Of a stretch of 64,000 nucleotides of DNA, positions 50,586 to 58,695 are shown piece after piece (the stretch's first letter is position 1; each line of letters begins with the position of its first letter). The stretch lies in contig NZ_CP155792.1 of NCBI RefSeq assembly GCF_039729015.1, positions 2,380,001 to 2,444,000 on the forward strand, in the 5' to 3' direction. The stretch is from Blastococcus sp. HT6-30. GTDB lineage: Bacteria > Actinomycetota > Actinomycetes > Mycobacteriales > Geodermatophilaceae. The position numbers were made by a program, and so were the translations under genes. The notes under the pieces are model-generated. The model was given only the letters and a program-made list of their open reading frames with translations, did not search any database and was not told the DNA's origin.

Positions 50586-51217
50586 CTACGCCGACGCCGC
50601 AGTGGCCTCGCGGTGACGCACGACCGCGGTCGGCGTGCCGGGCGGGAAGTACGCCTGACGGCGTCGCGCCAGACGGTCGAGTTCCCAGGTCCACGGGATG
50701 CGGTTCGCCTTGCGCGCGTTGTGCCGGCCGCACAGGACCTGGCCGTTGGCGAGGCTCGTCGCCCCGCCGCGGCAGTGCGGGTGCACGTGATCGGCCTGCA
50801 GTCTCGCTCCGTGGTCGGGCAGCGGCCGGACAGCCAGGAGTGGTGCTCACAGCGGCGACCGGCACGCGCCAGGAGGGTCGCCCGATCGGCGCCGACGAAC
50901 AGCCGCTGCGGATCCCGTCCGCGCCGTCCGTGAAGTGCCGCCCGCGCCGCCTCGACCAGGCGCAGCAGGAGCAGGAAGGTGACGAACGCAGCCGCCCACG
51001 GATGCGCTACCGCCGTATCCAGGAGGGACGACAGCAGGTCACCCTGGACGTCGGGCAGATCCGTTTCCGCCGGATCGCCCTGCCCGGTCCCGAATGTTTC
51101 CTCCACGACCTGTTCATCGAAGTCCGCGCCGGCGACCTTGAGCCAGGAGAGGCCGATTCGCCCCAGCGGTGTACGCCGCTCCCCCGATTCGTCGGGGCCG
51201 AGGCGGACAGTTCCCAT
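50586..51217 (-). pseudogene. membrane-anchored HNH endonuclease, frameshifted
   Basis: From ATG 51217: about 70 residues with no fold, a membrane helix (AAAFVTFLLLLRLVEAARAA), then LFVGADRATLLARAGRRCEHH. In relatives this continues as ...LQADHVHPH, but here the frame is broken near 50801-50808. The HNH core LQADHVHPHCRGGATSLANG and VLCGRHNARKANRIPW is found one frame over, ending at 50586. Insertion of two bases or loss of one explains it. If the base call is right, the HNH active site is not translated. Confidence 0.75.
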
Positions 51218-51280
51218 GGACGTGTGTGGCGATGACTGCAGGAGCGCGGAGACTTCGCGGACTGCACGGCGTCCGACGAA

Positions 51281-51316
51281 CTCGGGCTCCCCACCGTGAC
51301 CGGTGGGGAGCCCGAG
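51281..51316 (-). terminator. stem-loop terminator, 16-bp stem
   Basis: ctcgggctccccaccg and cggtggggagcccgag pair exactly over a tgac loop, 16 bp past the stop of the 51333-51962 gene. Confidence 0.85.
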
Positions 51317-51332
51317 CGCGGCTGAGCTCAGC

Positions 51333-51962
51333 TCACTGCAGGTCGACGGTCACTCCGCCGGAGAACGCCGAGTCGTGCAGCTCGATGGCGGTCGGCGTGG
51401 TGCCGGCCGGGACATCGAAGACGACCTTGCTGTTCAGCGTGTTGCCCGGGTTGATCTCCTCGTAGAGCGACGACGAGTCCTCGAGGTAGATGGCGGCCTC
51501 GCTGTCAGCCGAGAACTGCTGCCCCTCCGCGTTGAAGAGCTTGGCGTTGTCGCCGAAGAAGGACTGCGCCTCATTCCCGATGTTCGTGATGGTGACGTCG
51601 ACGATGCAGAACTGACCCTGCGCCGTCGTGTTCATGTACTCGCTGCCGATCTCCGTAGCGCTGCAGTCCACGCCGTTCACGACGAAGTTGAACTTGCCGT
51701 CCGCAGCAGCCTCGCCGATGCCGGGGTTCCCCGCGTCTGCTTCGACGGCGTCTTCGGCGACCTCGCCGTTTGCCGGCGCGGCGGCGTCGCTTCCCGAGGC
51801 CTGACCAGCCGTGCCCGCTTCGTCCCCGCCGCCGAGGTTGGAGGCGATGGCGATCACCACGATGACAGCGAGGATGATGAACCAGACCCGCTTGTAGATC
51901 GGCTTCTTGGCCGCGGGCTGGGGCTGCTGGGGCATCTGCTCCGGCGCCGGTGCGTACGTCAT
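51333..51962 (-). CDS. DUF4352-type membrane-anchored protein
   Basis: 209 residues. Pro/Gln-rich start MTYAPAPEQMPQQPQPAAKK, one membrane helix (VWFIILAVIVVIAIASN), an Ala/Asp/Gly linker and a C-terminal beta domain with NFVVNGVDCSATEIG and FCIVDVTITNIGNEAQSFF. The latter is the DUF4352 (telokin-like) core with two Cys that may pair. Extracellular, function unknown. Somewhat lower GC than its surroundings. Confidence 0.82.
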   Translation of the reverse strand: MTYAPAPEQMPQQPQPAAKKPIYKRVWFIILAVIVVIAIASNLGGGDEAGTAGQASGSDAAAPANGEVAEDAVEADAGNPGIGEAAADGKFNFVVNGVDCSATEIGSEYMNTTAQGQFCIVDVTITNIGNEAQSFFGDNAKLFNAEGQQFSADSEAAIYLEDSSSLYEEINPGNTLNSKVVFDVPAGTTPTAIELHDSAFSGGVTVDLQ

Positions 51963-52214
51963 GTTTTCCCCCGTAGTTCGGAAGTTGCTCTCGTTCCGAA
52001 ACCTAAGCGAGGAGATACCGGCCGGGGCGCCTTGCAGTAGCCGAACAGCGCCTCGACTTCTGTCAGGTGACGACAGTTCCTGCCGCACCTGACTCGGCCG
52101 CCACAGTAGTGACGGACACGGACTCACAACTCTGCGAATTCGCCCGACGCCCCGGAGCGGAACTTGATGGGCCGTGGCTGCCGTGGTGCTGTCACGCACC
52201 ACCAGAAGGCCGTC

Positions 52215-52880
52215 ATGACGTTCCAGCTTCCCCGTTGCCTGCGCGAGGGCGACGACGCACTCGCCCTCGGGTACCTGCGGACCTACTACGGGCAGCCGTA
52301 CACCGGCGCCTACTTCGACAGCTGGGCGGGTGACCGCAACGAGCCGGGCCGAATCACGGCCGATGACCTGATCGCGGTGAGCTTCCTGTCTGTGGTCGTC
52401 CCTCCGCTGGCGGCTCGGGCGCTGCTCGACACCCGCGCCGCCGAGTTCACCGCGCTGCTCGAGGCGATCGGGCCGGACAGGGACCTGGCGGACGAGACCG
52501 AGCCGATCGGCGACGACCACCCGGTTTCGGAGCTCTACCGGGCGGTCCGCGGGCTCCCCGGCGTGGGCCCGACCATCACCACCAAGCTGCTGGCGCGCAA
52601 GCGACCGCGGTTCCTCCCCATCTACGACTCCGTCGTCGCCCGGGTCAGCAGGATCGGCAACTTCCACTGGGAACCGCTCCGGCGCACGCTGCGCGAGGAC
52701 GACCGCCAGGTCCACCTGCAGCTGCTGGACCTCCGCGACCGGGCCTCGGTGAACACGCCGATCTCGGCCCTCCGCGTCCTCGACGTGGTGACGTGGATGG
52801 AGGGCAAGGCAGCCGGCATCGAGCCGACCGCGCCCGAGGATGTGCTGGGTGCAGCGCTCACCGACCCCGGCGACGTCTGA
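52215..52880 (+). CDS. DUF6308 family protein with HhH motif
   Basis: 221 residues from ATG 52215. YLRTYYGQPYTGAYFDSWAG starts the family, and VRGLPGVGPTITTKLLARKR with PRFLPIYDSVV is a helix-hairpin-helix as in DNA glycosylases and other DNA-binding proteins. Function unknown; DNA binding is inferred. Upstream 250 bp are relatively AT-rich. Confidence 0.7.
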   Translation: MTFQLPRCLREGDDALALGYLRTYYGQPYTGAYFDSWAGDRNEPGRITADDLIAVSFLSVVVPPLAARALLDTRAAEFTALLEAIGPDRDLADETEPIGDDHPVSELYRAVRGLPGVGPTITTKLLARKRPRFLPIYDSVVARVSRIGNFHWEPLRRTLREDDRQVHLQLLDLRDRASVNTPISALRVLDVVTWMEGKAAGIEPTAPEDVLGAALTDPGDV

Positions 52881-53085
52881 CCTGGCGGCAGACCGACGAC
52901 GGGCGCAGCGGATACGCCGGTCGAGGGCCCACAGCGGCGCGTCGAGCACCTCGGCCGGCGCGACGTGGGCAGCGTCGTACGGGCCGACCCCGTGTGCACT
53001 TCCCACCCCCGGTCGGCCAGTGGCCCGAAGGAGGGAGCTCCTCAGCGGCAGCTCGACGAGGTCACGGTGGCCGGCGCGCCGACTC
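52880..53085 (-). pseudogene. PIN-domain toxin remnant
   Basis: Directly after the antitoxin stop the same frame reads HRDLVELPLRSSLLRATGRP, then GPYDAAHVAPAEVLDAPLWA and LDRRIRCARRR. This is the C-terminal third of a VapC/FitB-type PIN toxin (usual YDAAYVALAEALDAPL.TLD). The N-terminal part with the first acidic residues and start codon is missing. No toxin can be made; the boundaries are approximate. Confidence 0.7.
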
Positions 53086-53090
53086 CGCGG

Positions 53091-53327
53091 TCACCCGCTG
53101 TCGGTGTCGCGCAGCTCGACGATCTCGTCACCGGACAGCCGGCTGCCGGTGGTGAGCACGCGGTGCTGCACGCGGTTCCACAGGGCCTCGGGACTGGGGC
53201 GCCGCGCGAGCGCCACCAGTTCTGCACGCAGGTACTCCTGCAGCGACTGACCGGCTCGGGCCGCACGCGTCACCAACTCGTCCGCGACGTCATCGGGAAC
53301 GTCAGAGATCGTCATGGACACCGGCAT
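53091..53327 (-). CDS. FitA-type RHH antitoxin, toxin lost
   Basis: 78 residues from ATG 53327, or 74 from ATG 53315. VSMTISDVPDDVADELVTRA and RAGQSLQEYLRAELVALARR are the ribbon-helix-helix of FitA/VapB-like antitoxins. The C-terminal toxin-wrapping segment (NRVQHRVLTTGSRLSGDEIV) is present. Its former partner PIN toxin follows directly but is truncated, so this is an orphan antitoxin, perhaps still a regulator or anti-addiction factor. Confidence 0.8.
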   Translation of the reverse strand: MPVSMTISDVPDDVADELVTRAARAGQSLQEYLRAELVALARRPSPEALWNRVQHRVLTTGSRLSGDEIVELRDTDSG

Positions 53328-53418
53328 GCAGGCAAGGTGAGGGCCGTCGCAGCAGCAATGCAGCTGATACGACGGAAGACGGTCCTCCTGACGATGGAAG
53401 ACGCGCGCCGTGCCACGC

Positions 53419-53450
53419 CGCGGGGCGGCACAGCTCAGCGCCGCCCCGCG
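53419..53450 (-). terminator. stem-loop terminator of the three-gene operon
   Basis: cgcggggcggc and gccgccccgcg pair exactly over a 10-nt loop, 30 bp past the stop of the 53480-54793 gene. Confidence 0.75.
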
Positions 53451-53479
53451 ATGGTCCTCCTAGAACGGGGGGGGCGCGA

Positions 53480-54793
53480 TCAAGCAGCCTCCGCCGGGAA
53501 GACGACGAGCGATCCGTCGCTGCTTCGCTCGATCTCGATCGCGACGTCAGCCTGGTGGGTCCCTATCCCGAGGCCGTCACCTAGAGCGCGAAGGCGATAC
53601 GCGGTCGTGAGGAGACTGTCCACCTCCCCCTGGGTGTAGACGACGCTCAGGAACCCGCCGGAACGCTTCACTTCGCGAGTCGACAGCTGGTGAAGCACCG
53701 AGGTGATCCCGGACTCCAGTTCGTCGACGCGACGCTCATCGTCCTTCAAAGTGCGGACGAAGGTCTTGAAGGGGTGGTTGCCGCCTTCGAGTTGGGCATG
53801 CTCGACGGCCTGGAGGACCAGCACCCGGCGCTTTAGAGCAATCACCAGCCTCGCGAATTCGAGGTGCGCACGGAACGTGCCGCCGTCCTGGTCGATGCCG
53901 GGGAACGCCTTTGTGAGCGCGCTGACTTCGACCGGGCCATCCGGTAAGTCCGCCAACGCCTTCTGCCACTTCTCGAGCCGTCTGCGGGTCTGCTCCATCG
54001 ACTTGCCAATCGCATGCACGGCGGAATCAAGGCCCAGAGACATGCCGAGGCGCCCCTGGTCCAGGAGGATCGAGGTGGCCTTGTCGATGGCGTCACGGCA
54101 GCCGTCGAGCTCGCTGCGCTCGGATTCGAGCTTGTCCTCGTGCAGCTGCTCGAGCAGGTCGGTGATCCGCTCGATCGACTCCTGACGCTGCTGGTCGGCA
54201 TGCGCGCTGACGCCGACCGCGACGGCCATGAGGACGAGCGGCGCGGCCACTGTCAGTGCCCCGGCGCTCGCGGCCGCCACACCAGCGGTCGCAGCCGAGC
54301 CGCCCGCCGCTCCGGCAACTGCTGCCTTGCCCGCAACGGGGACGAAGGCGGCGTGCGTGGTGACTCCGGCGGAGTTGACGAGAGCGCTGCGAATGCCTCC
54401 CGAAACTCCCTTGGCTGCCATGGGCCGCACGAGCCCCTTGCCGACCTCTGCGGCGACCTTCGCCGGCACCACCATGCGGTAGAGCACCTCACCGCTCGAG
54501 GCCGCAGTCAGCGTCGGCGACGCTGACTTCCCCGTCTGCGTCACGAGCTGCGACAACTGCTTTGCGAGCGGACTCGCTGCGTGGAGCGCGATGCCGCCAT
54601 TCCGCTCCCGTCGGGCCGAGATCGGATGCGCTTCCAGCGTCGCGATCGGAGCCGCGGCAAGAGTCGCCAGGGCCGTCCTCAGCTCCGTGAGACGCGCCGG
54701 CGTCATGGCCTCGTCGCCCAGCACATCGGGAACGCGCACGTCCTCGGTGGCGAGCGTCCACACCGGCACGGGGGCATTGCTCTCGACAGTCAC
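53480..54793 (-). CDS. unknown glycine-zipper membrane and coiled-coil protein
   Basis: 437 residues, no family recognised. Residues about 155-200 form a Gly/Ala-rich membrane stretch (AGAAGGSAATAGVAAASAGA then LTVAAPLVLMAVAVGVSAHA), like glycine-zipper or pore-forming helices. They are followed by long charged coiled coil (ESIERITDLLEQLHEDKLES, LDGCRDAIDKATSILLD). The C-terminal 100 residues include VDELESGITSVLHQLSTREV. Base composition is less GC-rich than neighbours. The ATG overlaps the helicase stop (ATGA), so it is co-produced with the helicase and exonuclease; a membrane effector role is a guess. Confidence 0.7.
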   Translation of the reverse strand: MTVESNAPVPVWTLATEDVRVPDVLGDEAMTPARLTELRTALATLAAAPIATLEAHPISARRERNGGIALHAASPLAKQLSQLVTQTGKSASPTLTAASSGEVLYRMVVPAKVAAEVGKGLVRPMAAKGVSGGIRSALVNSAGVTTHAAFVPVAGKAAVAGAAGGSAATAGVAAASAGALTVAAPLVLMAVAVGVSAHADQQRQESIERITDLLEQLHEDKLESERSELDGCRDAIDKATSILLDQGRLGMSLGLDSAVHAIGKSMEQTRRRLEKWQKALADLPDGPVEVSALTKAFPGIDQDGGTFRAHLEFARLVIALKRRVLVLQAVEHAQLEGGNHPFKTFVRTLKDDERRVDELESGITSVLHQLSTREVKRSGGFLSVVYTQGEVDSLLTTAYRLRALGDGLGIGTHQADVAIEIERSSDGSLVVFPAEAA

Positions 54794-56577
54794 GTACTCG
54801 TTCTCCCCAGGTTGGTCTTCCCAGCGCCGGCGACATCAGCGACAGCTGATGGCGACGTCCGTGCGCCCGATGGTCGTTCCGGTTGTCGGGTCTCTCCGTA
54901 TATCGGCGGTTGTGCGAGATTCACCGCCCGCGCCCGTCTCTCTCTGCTCGACAGGCGCTGCGCCACGGCCTCGCCGCCGACGCGTCGGATCAGGTCCAGG
55001 TCCCCGCAGACGACGAGCAGGTCGCGGGCGCGGGACAGCGCGACGTAGAGCATCTCCCTGGCGCGGGCCTCGTCCCGGAAACCGTTGACGGCCAGCACGA
55101 CAGCCGGCCGCTCCAGCCCCTTGAAGCCGAGAACGTGCCCGTAGAAGACGTCGTCGCCCTGCCAGTAGGTGGCCCAGTAGGCGTCCTGGCCCTCGGCCTG
55201 CCGTTCCACCTGCACCGGGTGGCGCCGGTGCGTGGTCAGCAGCGCCACCGACTCGGGCGGCCATCCCTCGTCCAGCAGCGCGTCGGCGATGTCGTCGGCC
55301 GCGCCGACGGCGTCCCCGGTCGGGCACTGGACGTACCGCACCGGCACACCGGAGGAACCACGGACCTTCATCTGCTCGGGCGCGAGGCTGGAGAAGGTGC
55401 CGGCGATCTGCTTGGTGTTGCGCAGGTTCTCGTTGAGCGGGATCGGCACCAGGTCGACGGTCGGCCGGCCCTGCCTGGCGAAGATGCGCTGCCCCTCGTC
55501 GGAGAAGACGTACAGCGAGCCCGTGTCGGGGTCGCGCAGCGCCGCCAGGACGGCGTCCCACCAGCTCTGGGCGAAGTCCTGCCCCTCGTCGATGACGATC
55601 GCGTCGAAGCGCTCACCTACTGGGAGCTCCGCCGCGAGCGACACCATCGCCGCAGGCAGGAACTCCTCCCAGTAGCCGCTGTCGTCGTCCGAGCCCGGCT
55701 CGACGCCCCAGCCGATGCCGAGGTTGTGGAAGGTGCCGACGTAGGCCGGCCGTTGCCGCTTCGGCAGCGTCTCGACGCGGCGCTTGAGGAACTCGGCCAG
55801 GCCCCGGGAGTAGCACATGACCGCGACCCGCTGCCCGTCAGCGGCGAGGCGGCGGGCCTTCTCGACGGCCAGCCAGGTCTTGCCGGAGCCGGCGCCGCCC
55901 CGGATCTCCACCCGGGAGAACGACGCCAGCAGGTCGAGGACCTTGGCCTGGTCCCGGGTGAGCAGGTCGCAAGCGGCCTCGCGCTCGGCGAGCTGCGCGA
56001 GCAGGTGCTGCTGCGGGATGAGCGTGCCGGCCAGGCAGTCGACGAGGGCCTCGACGTCCTCGGCGGTCGGCGGGTCGGGCTCGTCGCGGACCTTCTCCAG
56101 CGCGGCCCTGATTCGGGCGGCGGCGTGCGGGACGTCGGTCGCGTCGATCGCCATCCAGCGGGCGAGGCCGGGGGCCATGAAGTCCGGTGCCAGCGTGGTG
56201 GCCGGCAGCGCGACGAGGTGCGCGGACCTGGGCCGGCCGGCGGACCAGCGCGGGTGATCGGCGAGGTAACCGCACAGCAGGTACTTGCAGGCGACGGCCT
56301 GGTCGACCGGGTGGATGACGTGGTCGGTGCCGTCCCCGCCCTGCCGCCACTCCCCCCGCTGCAGCGTGACGTGGCCGCCCTTGACCTCGACGACGGCGAC
56401 GCCTACGCCCGGCCAGGCGACGATGACGTCGGCCTCGCGGTCCTGCTGCCCGTCGCTCAGCCGGACGTTGCAGAAGACGGCGGCGTCGTCGGGCAGCTGG
56501 TCGCGCAGCGTCCGGACGAACAGCTCTTCGGAGGCGTGGGCGAACTGCGGGTCGTCGGGGAACAGGCGGGCGGTCAC
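54790..56577 (-). CDS. NERD nuclease-domain fused to UvrD-like helicase
   Basis: 595 residues from GTG 56577, overlapping the exonuclease stop (GTGA). NERD domain at about 10-75 (SEELFVRTLRDQLPDD, READVIVAWPGVGVAVVEVK with the D...ExK nuclease pattern). SF1 helicase follows: Walker A IRGGAGSGKTWLAVEKARRL near 225, Walker B FDAIVIDEGQDFAQSWWDAV, later LNENLRNT, FKGLERPAVVLAV and YVALSRARDLLVV. It likely degrades or unwinds DNA using ATP. Middle gene of a tightly coupled operon. Confidence 0.88.
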   Translation of the reverse strand: MTARLFPDDPQFAHASEELFVRTLRDQLPDDAAVFCNVRLSDGQQDREADVIVAWPGVGVAVVEVKGGHVTLQRGEWRQGGDGTDHVIHPVDQAVACKYLLCGYLADHPRWSAGRPRSAHLVALPATTLAPDFMAPGLARWMAIDATDVPHAAARIRAALEKVRDEPDPPTAEDVEALVDCLAGTLIPQQHLLAQLAEREAACDLLTRDQAKVLDLLASFSRVEIRGGAGSGKTWLAVEKARRLAADGQRVAVMCYSRGLAEFLKRRVETLPKRQRPAYVGTFHNLGIGWGVEPGSDDDSGYWEEFLPAAMVSLAAELPVGERFDAIVIDEGQDFAQSWWDAVLAALRDPDTGSLYVFSDEGQRIFARQGRPTVDLVPIPLNENLRNTKQIAGTFSSLAPEQMKVRGSSGVPVRYVQCPTGDAVGAADDIADALLDEGWPPESVALLTTHRRHPVQVERQAEGQDAYWATYWQGDDVFYGHVLGFKGLERPAVVLAVNGFRDEARAREMLYVALSRARDLLVVCGDLDLIRRVGGEAVAQRLSSRERRARAVNLAQPPIYGETRQPERPSGARTSPSAVADVAGAGKTNLGRTST

Positions 56578-57875
56578 GTGCGCGCCCCGGTCACCGAGAG
56601 CGCCTCCCAGAACACCGCCTCGCTGATCACCCGGACGCCGAGCGCCCGCGCCTTGCTGGCCTTGCCCGACTGGGAGTGCGGGTCGGCGCACACGAGGACT
56701 CCGGTCTGTTTCGACACCGAGGACATCGGCCGCAGGCCGGCGTCCCGGGCGGCCTGCTCGAGTTCGTCGCGGGTGCGGCTCATGGCGCCGGTGAAGACGA
56801 CCCGGTCGCCGGGCGAGAAGACTTCGGCCCGCCGGGGCAGCGAGACCTGCGCGCCGCTGCGGACGACCGACAGCGCCAGGTCGACGTCCTTGCTGCGCAT
56901 GCCGAGAAGCGCCGCGACGCGCGCGAGGTCGGTCCGCTCCTCGTCGGTGACCACGCCGTCGGCGTACGCGGCGGTGGCCAGTGCCTCCAGGTAGACGCGG
57001 TGGGCGGCCGTCACGTGGTCCGGTCCGCAGCCGAGCTCGCCGGCCAGCGTGATCAGCTGGTCGGCCTCGGCGATGCTGACCAGCCGGTCCTCCAGCGCCT
57101 GGTCGAGCACGCTCAGGTACGGCGCCATGCTGGGCGGCGCGTCGTCCAGCGCGGGGAGGGCGGCGACGAGGCCGGCGAGGTAGCCGTCCCGTTCGCGGAC
57201 GGCGGCGGTCGCGGCATCGCGGGGCAGCGTGCGGCAGGGCGGGCACGGGGTGTCGTCGGCGTGCGCGGTCGCGGCGGCGACCAGGTCGGTCCAGCCGCCG
57301 GCGAGGGCCTCGAAGCCGCGGTAGCTGCCGTCGTCGGCGAAGTCGACCCGGACCCCGGCCCCGGCCAGCGACCCGCCGCCGAGGTCGGAGGCGAGCATGG
57401 CGAGCATGAGCTCCGCGGTGGAGCGGGCGTCGTGGAGGGCTGCGTGGCCGTGCACGAGCGGGATGTCGAGGAAGCCGCAGAGCGCCTGGAGCGACCGGGT
57501 GCCCGAGCCGAAGAACAGCGGCGCCAGGCGCATCGTGCACAGCGTCGGCGGCAGGGCGGTCGGCAGTCCGGCGCGGGCGAACTCGCGGGCGAGGAAGCGC
57601 AGGTCGAACAGGGCGTTGTGCGCGACGAGCACCCGCCCGGCGAGCAGCGAGCGCAGGTGGGCCGCGACGTCGGCGAAGGCCGGTGCGTCGACGACGTCGC
57701 CGGCGCTGATGCCGTGCAGCCCGGTCGGGCCGACGTCGCGGCCCGGGTTGACCAGGGTCTCGAACTCGGCCTCGACCTCACCGCGGTCGTCGAGCAGGAC
57801 GACGCCGATCTCCACGACCCGGTCGGTCCGTGGGGACAGACCGGTGGTCTCCACGTCGACGACGGCAACGGTCAC
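56574..57875 (-). CDS. DEDDh 3'-5' exonuclease with TerB-like region and BRCT domain
   Basis: 433 residues from GTG 57875 behind AAGGAG. Exonuclease domain at 1-170 with the DEDDh set: VVDVETTGLSP, VAHNALFDLRFLAREF, and ALHDARSTAELML. The middle has a TerB-like helical stretch (ALATAAYADGVVTDEERTDL). C-terminal BRCT: GDRVVFTGAMSRTRDELEQA and KASKARALGVRVISEAVFWE. Similar to DNA polymerase III epsilon-like proofreaders but free-standing. First gene of the three-gene operon. Confidence 0.88.
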   Translation of the reverse strand: MTVAVVDVETTGLSPRTDRVVEIGVVLLDDRGEVEAEFETLVNPGRDVGPTGLHGISAGDVVDAPAFADVAAHLRSLLAGRVLVAHNALFDLRFLAREFARAGLPTALPPTLCTMRLAPLFFGSGTRSLQALCGFLDIPLVHGHAALHDARSTAELMLAMLASDLGGGSLAGAGVRVDFADDGSYRGFEALAGGWTDLVAAATAHADDTPCPPCRTLPRDAATAAVRERDGYLAGLVAALPALDDAPPSMAPYLSVLDQALEDRLVSIAEADQLITLAGELGCGPDHVTAAHRVYLEALATAAYADGVVTDEERTDLARVAALLGMRSKDVDLALSVVRSGAQVSLPRRAEVFSPGDRVVFTGAMSRTRDELEQAARDAGLRPMSSVSKQTGVLVCADPHSQSGKASKARALGVRVISEAVFWEALSVTGART

Positions 57876-58070
57876 GACGGCTCCTTCGCGCTCGCGGCCG
57901 GACGTCGACCGAGGGGTACGGGCACGGCGGACCATGGCACAGCGGAACGACGGATTCGGGAGTTTCGGGTGGAGCCGGTCCACTCGTGCCCCACCCACCC
58001 CAGGGCACCCGCGCGCGCCCCGGCTCGCTGAACGAGGCGATGTCGCAGGACATGCAGGTATCACGCGCGG

Positions 58071-58076
58071 TATCAT
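58071..58076 (+). promoter_or_regulatory. -10 box of leaderless CopG-like/Fic transcript
   Basis: TATCAT matches the -10 consensus at five of six places and ends 7 bp before the ATG at 58084, so transcription should start at or next to the start codon. GGTATCA occurs twice, at 58057-58063 and 58069-58075, and may be the autoregulator's site. No good -35 is seen. Confidence 0.5.
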
Positions 58077-58083
58077 CGGCCGC

Positions 58084-58287
58084 ATGGCCATGACACTCCG
58101 CCTCGACGACCAGGAGACGGACGCCCTGCGCCGGCGGGCTGAACTGGAGGGGCGGTCGATGCAGGAGGTCGCGCGGCAGGCGGTGCGCGACTACATCGAG
58201 CGCACCAGCAAGCGTGAAGCCCTGGACCGGGTGCTCGACGCGGAGCTACCTCGCTACGCCGAAGCCCTGGAACGCCTCGGCCAGTGA
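58084..58287 (+). CDS. CopG-like ribbon-helix-helix antitoxin
   Basis: 67 residues. MAMTLRLDDQETDALRRRAE and GRSMQEVARQAVRDYIERTS form a CopG/Arc RHH fold; the remainder is the toxin-neutralising tail. Start at 58084, or the second ATG at 58090. The stop overlaps the Fic gene by four bases. It should bind its own promoter, where repeated GGTATCA lies. Confidence 0.82.
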   Translation: MAMTLRLDDQETDALRRRAELEGRSMQEVARQAVRDYIERTSKREALDRVLDAELPRYAEALERLGQ

Positions 58288-58661
58288 TCTACCTGGACCT
58301 CGACGACCTGCTGCACGTGGCGGCCCGCACCCTGGGTGAGGTGCAGGTGCGGGATGCCGGGCTGCTGGAATCCGCACTGGCGCGGCCGCGCGCCACCGCG
58401 TTCGGTGAGGACGCCTACCCTTCCCTGCACGAGAAGGTGGCGGCGCTGCTGCACTCGCTGGCCCGCTACCGGGGTCTCGGGGACGGCAACAAGCGCCTGG
58501 CGTTGGCGGGGACGATCGCCTTCTACGGTCTCAACGGCCTCCGGCTGACCCTGTCGAACGACGAGGCCTACGACCTGGTGATCGCGGTATCTGCGGGAGA
58601 CCTCGACGAGGTTCAGCCGATCGCCGAGCCCCTGGCCGCAGGCACCGAGCGCTGGGCCTGA
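58284..58661 (+). CDS. Doc/Fic-family toxin, motif histidine replaced
   Basis: 125 residues, GTG start within GTGA overlap. Doc-type N-terminus IYLDLDDLLHVAARTLGE and LLESALARPRATAFGEDAYP. The active-site motif H-x-F/L-x-D-G-N-K-R appears as RGLGDGNKR (residues 63-71), so Arg63 stands at the catalytic His; D67, G68, N69, K70 and R71 are kept. Doc phosphorylates EF-Tu using that His, so this protein may be inactive or altered. The sequence gctaccggggtctcgg supports the call. Confidence 0.85.
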   Translation: MIYLDLDDLLHVAARTLGEVQVRDAGLLESALARPRATAFGEDAYPSLHEKVAALLHSLARYRGLGDGNKRLALAGTIAFYGLNGLRLTLSNDEAYDLVIAVSAGDLDEVQPIAEPLAAGTERWA

Positions 58662-58695
58662 CGCGCGGCGTCCCCGTGCACGGACGGCCCCCAGA

